This document shows, piece after piece, positions 24,372-33,302 of a DNA stretch of 33,883 bases. The translations under genes were made by a program, and so were the position numbers. Under the pieces are notes generated by a model. That model made no database searches. It was not told the DNA's origin and saw only the letters and a program-made list of their open reading frames with translations. Position 1 is the first letter of the stretch. Each line of letters opens with the position of its first letter. The DNA is from Geminicoccaceae bacterium. Lineage in GTDB: Bacteria; Pseudomonadota; Alphaproteobacteria; Geminicoccales; Geminicoccaceae. Location of the stretch: contig JANXAZ010000018.1 of NCBI GenBank assembly GCA_025062095.1, forward strand, positions 32,280 to 66,162, given 5' to 3'.

Positions 24372-24614
24372 CGCCGCTCCCGCTTGTCCCGACATCCGGC
24401 GGCCGAGCCGAGAACCCGCTCCCGCTCGTCCCGGGGCGGGCGATAGCACGGGGTCTCCTCCCCGGTCACGCACGACCACCGCCGCGACCTCGTCCCCGGA
24501 ACCGCGAGGCCGGTCGCGCGCCCGTCCGCACGACTTTTTTTTGGTAGATATTCAGGGTCCGGAGAGCTACTTTTCGTTCATCCCGGCCGTGCTCGGCCGA
24601 GTCGAGACGACGCC
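24372..24614. promoter_or_regulatory. Divergent intergenic region with an AT-rich patch
   Basis: This 243-bp gap separates the divergent ETF-QO and diguanylate cyclase genes. It holds an eight-T run (24535-24542) followed by GGTAGATATTCAG, an AT-rich island that stands out in this GC-rich DNA and is a likely promoter core or upstream element for the plus-strand gene. No exact sigma-70 match could be fixed. Confidence 0.4.
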
Positions 24615-25781
24615 ATGGGCGCAAGACCACGACTGCGCTCCACCGTGGCGGATCGCGCCGTCCGTTGGATCCTGGTCGGCTCGCCGGTGCTCGTTCTCGC
24701 GACCGGGCTCGCACTCGCCTGGTCGTGCGCGCGCGGGCTTTCCGAGGCGCTCGCGCGCGCCGAGGCGGAGCTCGTGGGCGAGCTCGTCCGCGCGGTCGCG
24801 GAGAGCTCGTCTCCGACCTCCGGGAAGGGGGAACCGACGGTCGGAGCGCGCTCCGCGCGTTCGCCGCTTTCCGGGCTCGTGGCCGACGATCGTGTGCGCG
24901 CCGCGGCCCTGCTCGCTCCCGACGGAACCGTGATCGGCGTTCCCGATTGGGCCGTCGGTCTCGGACCACCCGCGCACCCGCCGCCCCGCTCCGCGCTCGC
25001 CTCCTCCGCTTCCGCGCGCGTCGTCGTCCTGCCGGAGGAGACGCGAGCGGGATCGCCGCGCACGGCAGAGATCCTGGTCCCGATCCTCCGCGAGGGGGTC
25101 TCGCGCGAGCTGCTTCACCTGGTGGTGGCCCTGCGGCACGAGCCCGCGCGGCTCTGGGCGGATTTGGTCGGCTCGGCGCTCTGCCTGGCGCTCCTGTGCG
25201 CGAGCCTTTCCGCGCTGCCCGGCTGGTGGCTCGCGCGCCGGCTCGCGCTCGTCAGCGCCGATGCGGCCGAGAACCGGAGGCTGGCCCTGCACGATGCGCT
25301 CACCGGCCTGCCCAACCGGTTGCTCTTCGCCGATCGTCTCGCACTCGCGCTCGCGCGGGTGCGCCGAGAAGGGAGCCGAGGCGCGCTGCTCGTTCTCGAC
25401 CTCGACGGTTTCAAGGCCGTCAACGATCGCTTCGGGCACGCCGGGGGCGACGAGCTCTTGCGCGCCGTCGCGCGCCGGCTCCTCGCTTCGGTGCGCGCTT
25501 CCGACACGGTGGCGCGGCTGGGCGGCGACGAGTTCGCCCTCGTCGTGGCGCCGCTGGCGAGCGAGAAGGCGCTCGCGACCCTGCTCGCGCGCATCCGCGG
25601 CGCGTTCGCTCGCGCCTTTCCGATCGAGGGGCGTCTTCTGCGTGTGCGCGCGAGCATCGGGATCGCTCGCTTTCCCGAGCAGGGAGTGGAGCCCGAACGG
25701 CTCCTGCGGCTCGCCGATGCGGCCCTTTATCGCGACAAAAGGGAAGCGCGGCGAGGCCGCGAGGGCCCGTCCGAGTCCTGA
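24615..25781 (+). CDS. Membrane-bound diguanylate cyclase (GGDEF)
   Basis: 388 residues. The enzyme makes the second messenger cyclic di-GMP from two GTP. A transmembrane helix lies at about 17-39 and another at about 183-205; between them is a variable, probably periplasmic sensor region of about 140 residues with no recognised domain. The cytoplasmic GGDEF domain starts at HDALTGLPNR; the substrate-binding DLDGFKAVNDRFGHAGGDELL segment and the active-site GGDEF (303-307) are intact, so it should be catalytically active. The inhibitory I-site RASD (294-297) lies five residues before GGDEF, so product feedback is likely. No EAL domain is present. ATG 24615 has only a weak binding site. Confidence 0.92.
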   Translation: MGARPRLRSTVADRAVRWILVGSPVLVLATGLALAWSCARGLSEALARAEAELVGELVRAVAESSSPTSGKGEPTVGARSARSPLSGLVADDRVRAAALLAPDGTVIGVPDWAVGLGPPAHPPPRSALASSASARVVVLPEETRAGSPRTAEILVPILREGVSRELLHLVVALRHEPARLWADLVGSALCLALLCASLSALPGWWLARRLALVSADAAENRRLALHDALTGLPNRLLFADRLALALARVRREGSRGALLVLDLDGFKAVNDRFGHAGGDELLRAVARRLLASVRASDTVARLGGDEFALVVAPLASEKALATLLARIRGAFARAFPIEGRLLRVRASIGIARFPEQGVEPERLLRLADAALYRDKREARRGREGPSES

Positions 25782-25831
25782 GCCCGGGCGTCGGCCCGTT
25801 CGCGCGGTGTGTCGGACCGCGGCGCGGCGGC

Positions 25832-25860
25832 TTGAGGCGATCGGCGCCGGCTGCTAAAAG
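25832..25860 (+). promoter_or_regulatory. Possible sigma-70-type promoter for gyrA
   Basis: TTGAGG (25832-25837), a 17-bp spacer and TAAAAG (25855-25860) match the -35/-10 consensus at four of six positions each. The position, about 30 bp before the gyrA start, fits. It was found by eye, so chance cannot be excluded. Confidence 0.4.
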
Positions 25861-25893
25861 CCTCGCGCGTCCCGCAATCCTCGTCGAGTTCCT

Positions 25894-28671
25894 TTGGGCT
25901 CGACCCGCGAGCCGGAAAAGATCCCGACTTTGCCCACGACCGGTCAGCCGCGTCCCTTCGACGTCGTCCCGATCGAAGAGGAGATGAAGCGCTCGTATCT
26001 CGATTACGCGATGAGCGTGATCGTGGCGCGCGCGCTGCCCGATGTCCGCGACGGTCTCAAGCCGGTCCAGCGCCGGATCCTCTACGCGATGCACGAGGCC
26101 GGCTACGAGGCCGGCAAGCCGCACCGCAAGAGCGCGCGCATCGTGGGCGACGTCATGGGCAAATACCATCCGCACGGCGATGCCGCGATCTACGAGGCGA
26201 TGGTCCGCATGGCCCAGGACTTCACCATGCGGCTGCCGCTCGTCGACGGCCAGGGCAACTTCGGCTCCATGGACGGCGATCCACCGGCCGCCATGCGCTA
26301 CACGGAAGCCCGCCTGGCGCGCGCAGCGGATGCGCTGTTGGCCGACATCGACAAGGACACGGTGGATTTTCGCCCCAATTACGACGAAAGCGCGCAAGAG
26401 CCGGTGGTCCTGCCCGCGCGTTTCCCGAACCTGCTCGTGAACGGGGCCGGGGGGATCGCGGTGGGCATGGCCACGAACATTCCGCCGCACAATCCGGGCG
26501 AGGTGATCGACGCCGCGATCGCGCTCATCGAACGGCCCGAGATCACGGCGCTCGAACTGTGCGACATCGTGGCGGGGCCCGATTTTCCCACCGGCGGGAT
26601 CATCCTCGGCCGGCAAGGCATCGTGCGGGCCTACGCGAGCGAGGACCCCGAGAGCCGCGGCCGCGGCACGATCGTGGTGCGCGGCAAGGCGCACATCGAG
26701 GAGTTCAAGGGCCGACAGGCGATCGTCGTCACCGAGATCCCCTACCTCGTCAACAAAGCCAAGATGGTCGAGCGCATCGCCGAGGTGGTGCGCGAAAAAA
26801 AGGTCGAAGGGATCGCGGATCTCCGAGACGAGAGCGACCGTCACGGCGTGCGCGTCGTCATCGAGTTGAAACGCGAGGTGGACGCCGAAGTCGTCTTGAA
26901 CCAGCTCTACAAATACACGCCGCTGCAGACGACGTTCGGCATCAACATGGTGGCGCTGGTGGGCGGCAGGCCGCAGAGCCTCGATCTCAAGAGCGTGCTC
27001 GAGGCCTTCTTGAGCTTCCGCGAGGAAGTGGTGAGCCGGCGCACGGCCTTCGAGCTCGCCCGTGCCCGCGAGCGCGCGCACGTCCTTTTGGGTCTCGCCG
27101 CCGCCGTGGCCGACCTCGACGCGGTGATCGAGCTCGTCCGCCGGGCCCCTTCGCCCGAGGCGGCGAAGGAAGAGCTCATGGCGCGCTCCTGGCCGGCGGC
27201 CGCGATCGCTCCCCTGCTCGCGCTCCTCGTCCCCGAAGAAGGCGAGAGGGCGCCCGAGGCGGACGGCTTCAGGCTTTCCGAGCGGCAGGCACAGGCCATC
27301 CTCGAGCTCGCGCTGCGCCGGCTCACCGGCCTCGAGCGCGAGAAGATCAGAGCCGAGCTCGAGGAGATCGCCTCCAAAATCGAAGAACTGCGTGCGATCT
27401 TGCGCTCGCGCGAAAAACTCCTCGAGGTGATCAAGGGCGAACTGCTCGCCTTCAAAGAACAGTTCGCGAGCCCCAGGCGGACGGTGATCGATACCGAGAC
27501 CGAGCCGGATCAGGACATCGAAGATCTGATCCAGCGCGAGGACATGGTCGTCACCGTCACGCTCAGAGGCTACATCAAGCGCGTGCCGCTTTCCACCTTC
27601 CGGGCGCAGCGTCGCGGCGGCAAAGGGCGCACGGGGGTGAGGCCCCACGAGGACGACGCCGTCACCCGACTGTTCGTCGCCTCCACCCACACGCCGGTGC
27701 TCTTCTTCACGAGCCGTGGCCGCGTCTACAAGCTCAAGGTCTACCGCCTGCCCCTGGGTGCCCCCCAGGCTCGCGGCCGGCCCATGGTCCAGCTGTTCCC
27801 CGGCCTCGAGGAAGGCGAGACGATCACCGCCGTCGCGCCGCTACCGGAAGACGAGAGCGCCTGGGAGGGGTTGTCGATCGTCTTCGCGACCGCCCGCGGC
27901 AACGTGCGCCGCAACGAGCTCGCCGATTTCCTGCGGGTGCCGGCCACGGGCAAGATCGCCATGGGCCTCGAAGAGGGCGACCGCCTGGTGGGCGCGGAGG
28001 TCGCCCGCGAGGATCAGGACGTGTTGCTCGCCAGCCTCATGGGCAAGGTGATCCGCTTCCCCGTGCGCAGCCTGCGGATCTTCAAGTCGCGCACCTCGGA
28101 AGGGGTGATCGGGATGGAGCTCGCCCCGGGCGATGCGGTGGTGTCGATGTCCCTGCTCGAGCACGTCGAGGCCACCCCCGAGGAGCGCGAGGACTATCTG
28201 CGCTGGGCGGCCGCGCGGCGGCGGGGGAACGGCGAGGAGGAAGGCCAGGGCGAGCCCTTCGAGCCCGTGATCCTCGCCCCCGACCGGCTCGACGAGCTCG
28301 CGCGCAAGGAGGAATTCGTTCTCGCCGTCACCGAGAACGGCTACGGCAAGCGCAGCTCGGCCTTCGAGTACCGCATCACCCGGCGCGGCGGGCAGGGGAT
28401 CATCGGCATCGAGACCTCGGCCCGCAACGGGCTCGTCGCCGCCACCTTCCCGGTGGCGGAAACCGACCACGTGCTCCTGGTCACCGACCAGGGCCGGATG
28501 ATCCGCATTCCGGCCGCCCAGATCCGCATCGCCTCGCGCAACACCCAGGGCGTGCGGCTGCTCGAGGTGGGGGAAGGAGAGCGGGTGGTGGCGGCGGTGC
28601 GCCTGCCCGAGGCGGAAAACGGCGTCGGCCAGGAGGGGGAGGAAGGCGCCGAGCGCGCGGCGGAGCCGTGA
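25894..28671 (+). CDS. gyrA: DNA gyrase subunit A
   Basis: 925 residues, normal for alphaproteobacteria. It cuts and rejoins DNA as part of the A2B2 gyrase. The catalytic pair R135-Y136 (MRYTEAR) and the quinolone region [14 protein letters not shown] are clear. The GyrA box QRRGGKG (572-578) in the C-terminal wrapping domain separates it from ParC. The position of E. coli S83 is alanine (A97) and D87 is glutamate (E101). A charged insert (about 770-795) lies in the C-terminal domain. No ATG or GTG is available before the conserved [15 protein letters not shown], so the start is TTG 25894 or TTG 25930. coaD follows after 89 bp. Confidence 0.97.
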   Translation: MGSTREPEKIPTLPTTGQPRPFDVVPIEEEMKRSYLDYAMSVIVARALPDVRDGLKPVQRRILYAMHEAGYEAGKPHRKSARIVGDVMGKYHPHGDAAIYEAMVRMAQDFTMRLPLVDGQGNFGSMDGDPPAAMRYTEARLARAADALLADIDKDTVDFRPNYDESAQEPVVLPARFPNLLVNGAGGIAVGMATNIPPHNPGEVIDAAIALIERPEITALELCDIVAGPDFPTGGIILGRQGIVRAYASEDPESRGRGTIVVRGKAHIEEFKGRQAIVVTEIPYLVNKAKMVERIAEVVREKKVEGIADLRDESDRHGVRVVIELKREVDAEVVLNQLYKYTPLQTTFGINMVALVGGRPQSLDLKSVLEAFLSFREEVVSRRTAFELARARERAHVLLGLAAAVADLDAVIELVRRAPSPEAAKEELMARSWPAAAIAPLLALLVPEEGERAPEADGFRLSERQAQAILELALRRLTGLEREKIRAELEEIASKIEELRAILRSREKLLEVIKGELLAFKEQFASPRRTVIDTETEPDQDIEDLIQREDMVVTVTLRGYIKRVPLSTFRAQRRGGKGRTGVRPHEDDAVTRLFVASTHTPVLFFTSRGRVYKLKVYRLPLGAPQARGRPMVQLFPGLEEGETITAVAPLPEDESAWEGLSIVFATARGNVRRNELADFLRVPATGKIAMGLEEGDRLVGAEVAREDQDVLLASLMGKVIRFPVRSLRIFKSRTSEGVIGMELAPGDAVVSMSLLEHVEATPEEREDYLRWAAARRRGNGEEEGQGEPFEPVILAPDRLDELARKEEFVLAVTENGYGKRSSAFEYRITRRGGQGIIGIETSARNGLVAATFPVAETDHVLLVTDQGRMIRIPAAQIRIASRNTQGVRLLEVGEGERVVAAVRLPEAENGVGQEGEEGAERAAEP

Positions 28672-28760
28672 CCGCCGGCGGGCGCATCGTTTCGCGGTGC
28701 AGCATCGCCGACGCTCGCGAAATCCTCTACCATGCCGACGCGACGAGCGAGGAATCGACG

Positions 28761-29276
28761 ATGGCGCGCAAACGGGTCGCGGTCTACCCCGGAACCTTCG
28801 ATCCCATCCACATCGGCCATCTCGACGTGATCCGGCGGGCGACGGCGCTCGTCGACCGGCTGGTGGTCGCGGTCGCGATCAACGCCGGCAAGGATCCGCT
28901 CTTCACCCTCGAAGAGCGCACCCGCATGGTCGAGGCCGAAGTCAATTCGCTCATGGCCGCGAACGCCGGCAACGGCGCCCGGGTCGAGGTCAAGCCCTTC
29001 GCCTCGCTCCTCGTCCGCTTCGCGGTCGAGGAAGGCGCCGACATGATCATCCGCGGTTTGCGCGCCGTCTCCGACTTCGAATACGAGTTCCAGATGGCCC
29101 TCAACAACAAGCGCTTGGTTCCGCGATTGGAGACCGTCTTCTTGATGGCATCCGAGACGAGCCAGTTCATCTCCTCCCGCTTCGTCAAAGAGATTCACCT
29201 CTTGGGAGGCGACGTGTCCTCCATGGTTTCGCCCAACGTTCTCAAGATGCTCGACCGCAAGCGCGGCCGCGCCTGA
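28761..29276 (+). CDS. coaD: Phosphopantetheine adenylyltransferase
   Basis: 171 residues, typical length. It catalyses the step from 4'-phosphopantetheine and ATP to dephospho-CoA in CoA biosynthesis. The nucleotidyltransferase motif GTFDPIHIGHLDVI at residues 10-23, ADMIIRGLRAVSDFEYE and the C-terminal ISSRFVKEI motif are intact. ATG 28761 has GAGGAA seven bases upstream. It lies between gyrA and queA, an arrangement familiar in alphaproteobacteria; the 89-bp gap after gyrA may hold its own promoter. A much longer open frame extends upstream through gyrA, but only this part is the gene. Confidence 0.97.
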   Translation: MARKRVAVYPGTFDPIHIGHLDVIRRATALVDRLVVAVAINAGKDPLFTLEERTRMVEAEVNSLMAANAGNGARVEVKPFASLLVRFAVEEGADMIIRGLRAVSDFEYEFQMALNNKRLVPRLETVFLMASETSQFISSRFVKEIHLLGGDVSSMVSPNVLKMLDRKRGRA

Positions 29277-29298
29277 GCGCGTTCTTCGCCCGACCCCC

Positions 29299-30345
29299 TT
29301 GCGCGTCGATCTCTTCGACTTCGAGCTCCCTTCCGAGCTCATCGCCCAACATCCGGTGGAGCCGCGGGAAGCGGCCCGGCTCCTCGTCGTCGGCGACCGG
29401 CTCGAGGACCGCTTCGTGGGCGATCTCCCCGAGCTCCTGGATCCCGGCGACCTCGTGGTCTTGAACGATACCCGCGTGTTGCCCACCCGCTTTTGGGGCC
29501 GGCGCGGGACGGCGGCGATCGAAGCCACGCTCGTCGAACCGAAGGACGAGCGGCGCTGGTGGGCGCTCGCGCGCCCCGGCAGGCGTCTGCGCCCGGGCGA
29601 CCGGGTCGAGCTCGGACGCGATCTCGGCGCCACCGTCGAGGCCAAGGACGCCGAGGGGCGGGTGCTCTTGTGCTTCGATCGCGCCGGCGAAGAGCTTCTC
29701 GCGGCGATCCGCGCGCAAGGGGCGATGCCGCTTCCGCCGTACATCAAACGGCCCAGAGGCGGCGATCCGCGCGACCTGCGCGATTACCAACCCGTGCTCG
29801 CCCGCAAGGAAGGATCGGTGGCGGCGCCCACCGCCTCGCTGCATCTGACGCCCGCGCTCCTCGATCGGCTCGAGCGGCGCGGGATCGAGCGCGCCTTCGT
29901 GACCCTGCACGTCGGCCTCGGCACCTTCGCGCCCGTCAAGGTGCGCGATACCCGAGAGCACCGCATGCACGAGGAGCGCGGGGACATCCCGTCGGCGACG
30001 AGCGAGGCGATCGCGCGCACCCGTGCCCGCGGCGGCCGGGTCGTGGCGGTGGGCACGACGGTCCTGCGCACGCTCGAGAGCCGCGCCAAAGACGACGGCG
30101 GCGTGGAAAGCGGTCCTTTCGCGACCGCGCTGTTCGTCACCCCCGGCTTTCGCTTCCGCGTCGTCGATCGGTTGCTCACCAACTTCCACTTGCCCCGCTC
30201 GACGTTGTTCATGCTCGTCTGCGCGTTCGCGGGCTACCACCGCATGCGTCGGGCCTACGCCCACGCCGTCGCGCAGAAGTACAGATTTTTTTCGTACGGC
30301 GATGCCTGCCTCCTCGACCGCCACGAGGAGCCGCCACCGGAATGA
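29299..30345 (+). CDS. queA: S-adenosylmethionine:tRNA ribosyltransferase-isomerase
   Basis: 348 residues. QueA adds the ribosyl-derived ring of SAM to preQ1 in the anticodon of certain tRNAs, giving epoxyqueuosine. Family landmarks: [89 protein letters not shown] and [17 protein letters not shown]. The N-terminus begins directly with the family start, and the only fitting start codon is TTG 29299; no clear binding site is seen, and coaD ends 22 bp upstream, so coupling to coaD translation is likely. The stop overlaps the tgt start (ATGA). With tgt it forms the queuosine pair. Confidence 0.96.
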   Translation: MRVDLFDFELPSELIAQHPVEPREAARLLVVGDRLEDRFVGDLPELLDPGDLVVLNDTRVLPTRFWGRRGTAAIEATLVEPKDERRWWALARPGRRLRPGDRVELGRDLGATVEAKDAEGRVLLCFDRAGEELLAAIRAQGAMPLPPYIKRPRGGDPRDLRDYQPVLARKEGSVAAPTASLHLTPALLDRLERRGIERAFVTLHVGLGTFAPVKVRDTREHRMHEERGDIPSATSEAIARTRARGGRVVAVGTTVLRTLESRAKDDGGVESGPFATALFVTPGFRFRVVDRLLTNFHLPRSTLFMLVCAFAGYHRMRRAYAHAVAQKYRFFSYGDACLLDRHEEPPPE

Positions 30346-31475
30346 AACCGTTCCGCTTCGAGATCCTGGCGCGCGACGGCGCGGCCCGGCGCGGACGGCT
30401 GCTCACCGCCCACGGCACGGTGGAGACGCCCGCCTTCATGCCGGTGGGCACGGCCGCCACGGTCAAGGCCATGACGCCCGAGATGCTCGCCGCGACCGGC
30501 GCGCAGATCGTGCTCGCCAACACCTATCATCTCATGCTCCGGCCCGGCGCCGAGCGGATCGCCGAGCTCGGGGGCCTGCGTCGCTTCATGAACTGGTCGG
30601 GGCCGGTCCTGACCGATTCCGGCGGCTTCCAGGTCATGTCCTTGGCGTCGCTGCGCACGATCGACGAACGGGGGGTGGTGTTCGCTTCCCATCTCGACGG
30701 CTCGCGCCACGAGCTCACGCCCGAGCGCGCGGTCGTGCTCCAGCGGCTGTTCGACGCCACGATCACCATGCAGCTCGACTGGTGCGTGCGCCTGCCGGCC
30801 GAACGGGCGGAGGTGGAACGCGCCGTGGAGCTGTCCTTGCGCTGGGCCGAGCGCTGCAAAAAGGCCTTCGAGCCGCGTCCCGGTTACGCGCTCTTCGGCA
30901 TCGTTCAGGGCGGAGTCGACGCCGAGCTGCGCCGGCGCTCGGCGGAAGGGCTCGTGGCGCTGGGCTTCGACGGCTATGCGGTGGGCGGGCTCGCCGTGGG
31001 CGAGCCGCAGGCCGAGATGTTCCGCACCCTCGAGGCCACCGTGCCCCATCTTCCCGCCGACCGGCCGCGCTATCTCATGGGCGTGGGCAAGCCGACGGAC
31101 ATCGTGGGCGCGGTCCTGCGCGGGATCGATCTCTTCGATTGCGTGCTGCCCACGCGCTCCGGACGCACGGCCCAGGCCTTCACTCGGCGGGGGCCGGTGA
31201 ATTTGCGCAACGCGCGGCACGCGCGCGATCCGCGCCCGCTCGACGAGACCTCCGACTGCCCGGCGGCGCGCGACTATTCGCGAGCCTATTTGCACCACCT
31301 GGTGAAGTGCGAGGAGATCCTGGCCTCGATCCTGCTCACCTGGAACAATCTCTGGTTCTACCAGGATCTCATGCGCCGGCTGCGCACGGCGATCGCCGCC
31401 GGCCGGCTCGCGCAAGAGGCGGCGGCCATCCTGGAAGAGCAGGCGCGCGGCGACCTTGAGCCCCTGGACGCTTGA
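30342..31475 (+). CDS. tgt: tRNA-guanine transglycosylase lacking most zinc ligands
   Basis: 377 residues, normal length. It swaps guanine-34 of GUN-anticodon tRNAs for preQ1, the step before QueA. Catalytic residues are intact: D92 (LTDSGGFQ), D147, GGLAVGE (215-221), nucleophile D266 (FDCVLPTR) and the substrate pocket. The C-terminal zinc site is not: the usual CxCxxC...H has become S304, C306, A309 and N335 (TSDCPAAR and LLTWNNL), keeping one ligand of four at the expected spacing. The DEC motif reads DWC at 147-149. The frame around both changes is clean. The ATG overlaps the queA stop. A tRNA-Lys gene follows 41 bp after the stop. Confidence 0.95.
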   Translation: MKPFRFEILARDGAARRGRLLTAHGTVETPAFMPVGTAATVKAMTPEMLAATGAQIVLANTYHLMLRPGAERIAELGGLRRFMNWSGPVLTDSGGFQVMSLASLRTIDERGVVFASHLDGSRHELTPERAVVLQRLFDATITMQLDWCVRLPAERAEVERAVELSLRWAERCKKAFEPRPGYALFGIVQGGVDAELRRRSAEGLVALGFDGYAVGGLAVGEPQAEMFRTLEATVPHLPADRPRYLMGVGKPTDIVGAVLRGIDLFDCVLPTRSGRTAQAFTRRGPVNLRNARHARDPRPLDETSDCPAARDYSRAYLHHLVKCEEILASILLTWNNLWFYQDLMRRLRTAIAAGRLAQEAAAILEEQARGDLEPLDA

Positions 31476-31516
31476 CCGAGAGGGGCGAAAGCCCGACTTA
31501 ACGGTGGCGGGGGAGC

Positions 31517-31592
31517 GGACGCCTAGCTCAATCGGTAGAGCAACGGACTTTTAATCCGCAGGTTCTGGGTTCGAGTCCCAGGGCGTCCACCA
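31517..31592 (+). tRNA. tRNA-Lys (anticodon TTT)
   Basis: This is a full cloverleaf. Acceptor GGACGCC pairs with GGCGTCC, the D-arm is GCTC...GAGC, the anticodon loop CTTTTAA has TTT at 31550-31552, and the T-arm is CTGGG-TTCGAGT-CCCAG. Discriminator A and an encoded CCA end at 31592. The top pair of the anticodon stem is an A-C mismatch. Confidence 0.96.
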
Positions 31593-31614
31593 CGACCTTC
31601 CGGATCGTGGCCTC

Positions 31615-32658
31615 TCAGGGAGCCTCGGGGCGAACGGGTGCGCCGCGCTCGGCCGAGCGCAGCACCGCGAGCGTCGCGGAAAGCGTCCGGAAGCCTCCTT
31701 CGGCATCGAGCACCGGCGGCTCTTCGCCGCGCACGACCCGGCAGAAGTGCCGCAACTCCAGGGCGAGAGGGTCGTCCTCGCGAACCGTGCGGCGCACGAG
31801 CTCGAAAGGCGACATCCAATGGCCGTCCTCGCAATGGCGCCAGAGCACGAGGCCCGGAAGGGCCAAGGACGCGCGCGTACCGCCCAGACGGTAGCAAGGC
31901 TCGCCCGCGCGCGGAAACCAAGGGTTTTCGCCCGCGCCGTGCTCCCAGCTCCACGGCGCGGCCACCGCGTCGCTCACCGAGATCGTGCCCAGAGCGCCGC
32001 CCGCGAAGCGCAGGAGGGCCACCGCCGTATCCTCGGTTTCGAAGCGGCGATGCGCGTTGGAGGCGAAGGCCGCGACCTCCTCGATCTCGCCCACGAGGTT
32101 GCGGAGATCGTCGACGACGTGGACGAGGTTGGTGAGCACCGGCCCGCCGCCTTTCCGCCGCCGCCAGAGCGGGGCGAAATAGTCGTCGGGCTTGGCGAGC
32201 CAGGTGAGCGCGTCGACGAGGAGGATCCGGCCGAGGACGCCCGCATCGAGGAGCTCTTTGGCGGCGCGTATCCAAGGACTGTGACGCCGGTGATGGCCGA
32301 CGAGAACGGGCACCTTGGTGCGCGCGGCGGCTTCCACCACCCGCCGCGCGGCGGGAAGATCGTGGGCGAGCGGCTTTTCTACGAGCACGGGCACGCCGGC
32401 TTCGAGGCAGGCGAGAGCTTGCTCGGCGTGCAGATCGGTGGGCGTGGCGAGGATCACGGCTTCGGCCGCGCGGGCGCGCAAGCAGGCCTCGAGCCGTTCG
32501 AAGACGGGTACCCCGAGTTCGGCCGCGCGTTCTTGCGCGTTCGGATCGGGTTCGACGACTGCGGCGAGCTCGGCCTCGGCGCAGGCGCGGATCCGTGCCG
32601 CGTGCTCGCGGCCGATGAGGCCGAAACCCGCGACCGCTAGTCGTACCGGTCGTTTCAT
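31615..32658 (-). CDS. Gfo/Idh/MocA family oxidoreductase
   Basis: 347 residues. Family members are NAD(P)-dependent dehydrogenases of sugars, inositols and related compounds; the substrate is not evident. The Rossmann motif GFGLIG is at 11-16, followed by LAAVVEPDPN. The conserved EKP (94-96) in VPVLVEKPLAHD carries the catalytic lysine, and H180/D183 (NLVHVVDDLRN) form the usual active-site pair. The C-terminal alpha/beta domain follows. ATG 32658 has GAGGA six bases upstream; the longer open frame upstream is Arg-rich and unlike the family. It is a single gene convergent on the tRNA-Lys gene, with only 22 bp between them. Confidence 0.92.
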   Translation of the reverse strand: MKRPVRLAVAGFGLIGREHAARIRACAEAELAAVVEPDPNAQERAAELGVPVFERLEACLRARAAEAVILATPTDLHAEQALACLEAGVPVLVEKPLAHDLPAARRVVEAAARTKVPVLVGHHRRHSPWIRAAKELLDAGVLGRILLVDALTWLAKPDDYFAPLWRRRKGGGPVLTNLVHVVDDLRNLVGEIEEVAAFASNAHRRFETEDTAVALLRFAGGALGTISVSDAVAAPWSWEHGAGENPWFPRAGEPCYRLGGTRASLALPGLVLWRHCEDGHWMSPFELVRRTVREDDPLALELRHFCRVVRGEEPPVLDAEGGFRTLSATLAVLRSAERGAPVRPEAP

Positions 32659-33118
32659 CCTTCGTCCTCGCACTCGGAACAGGCGCAGGGCTAGCCGAGA
32701 GCAAGTCGCGAAAGAAGGGCCGAGAACGGTGCGCCGAGCGGCCGCGGCCGGCCTTCGGCAGCGCGGTCCCACGATCGACGGAAAGGGAAAGAGCCGGCCG
32801 CGAAAGGCGGGGTGCGAGCGGGGGCGCGCCTTTTCTCGAGGCGACGGTTGCGCGCGATACGGTGCGGGATCTCGCGGTCGGGATCGATGTCGCGGACTTC
32901 GGGAACTTCGATCCGATGCGCGCGACGCGTTATTGCGATGCCGACACGAAGACTACGGTCGGCGATCGGCGGGTGGACCGATGTGCAGGAAGTCGCGATC
33001 GTCGGCCCGACCATGTGCGACTCCGTCGCCGAATTAAACGCCGGGATCCGCTTTCGCTCGTCTTTTCCGATCCGCGTTTGGCGGCGCTCCGACCGCCGCC
33101 GGGTCGGGCCGCCCCGTC
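32659..33118. other. 460-bp interval with no convincing gene
   Basis: This lies between the oxidoreductase start and the tRNA-Leu 3' end. Open frames on both strands (for example 32812-33291 plus, 32691-33014 minus) give Arg-rich products with no recognisable motif; the first also runs through the tRNA. It should contain the promoter of the oxidoreductase gene and the end of the tRNA-Leu transcript. No repeat or mobile element is visible. Confidence 0.6.
33080..33100. terminator. GC-rich hairpin downstream of tRNA-Leu
   Basis: GGCGGCG (33080-33086) pairs perfectly with CGCCGCC (33094-33100) around a 7-nt loop, 18 bp past the tRNA-Leu 3' end in its direction of transcription. There is no T-tract, so it is only a candidate end of the tRNA transcript. 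Confidence 0.3.
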
Positions 33119-33205
33119 TGGTGCCCGCTGCGGGAGTCGAACCCGCACGCCCCGAAGGGCGGGGGATTTTAAGTCCCCTGCGTCTGCCGGTTCCGCCAAG
33201 CGGGC
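33119..33205 (-). tRNA. tRNA-Leu (anticodon TAA)
   Basis: On the minus strand, acceptor GCCCGCT pairs with AGCGGGC, the anticodon loop CTTAAAA carries TAA between GGGGA and TCCCC, and a long class II variable arm (CGCCCTTCGGGGCG) is present. The T-arm GCGGG-TTCGACT-CCCGC, discriminator A and an encoded CCA complete it. The long variable arm and anticodon fix leucine. Confidence 0.96.
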
Positions 33206-33302
33206 GAGGTCGCCGACCCGCCGCCGGGGCGCCGCGGAGCGGACGCGGAGAAGCCGCGCGGATCGCGAACCCGCACCGAACGATGCGATGACGCGATCGG
33301 GC

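Noticed and set aside
25420-27690. Open frame of 756 codons on the minus strand
   Set aside because: Antisense to the diguanylate cyclase end and gyrA; His/Arg/Asp-rich without any domain.
26559-28760. Long in-frame extension upstream of coaD
   Set aside because: It lies in another frame of gyrA and is Arg-rich; the CoaD family starts at the ATG at 28761, which has a good binding site.
32812-33291. 159-codon plus-strand frame near tRNA-Leu
   Set aside because: It runs straight through the tRNA gene and has no protein motif.
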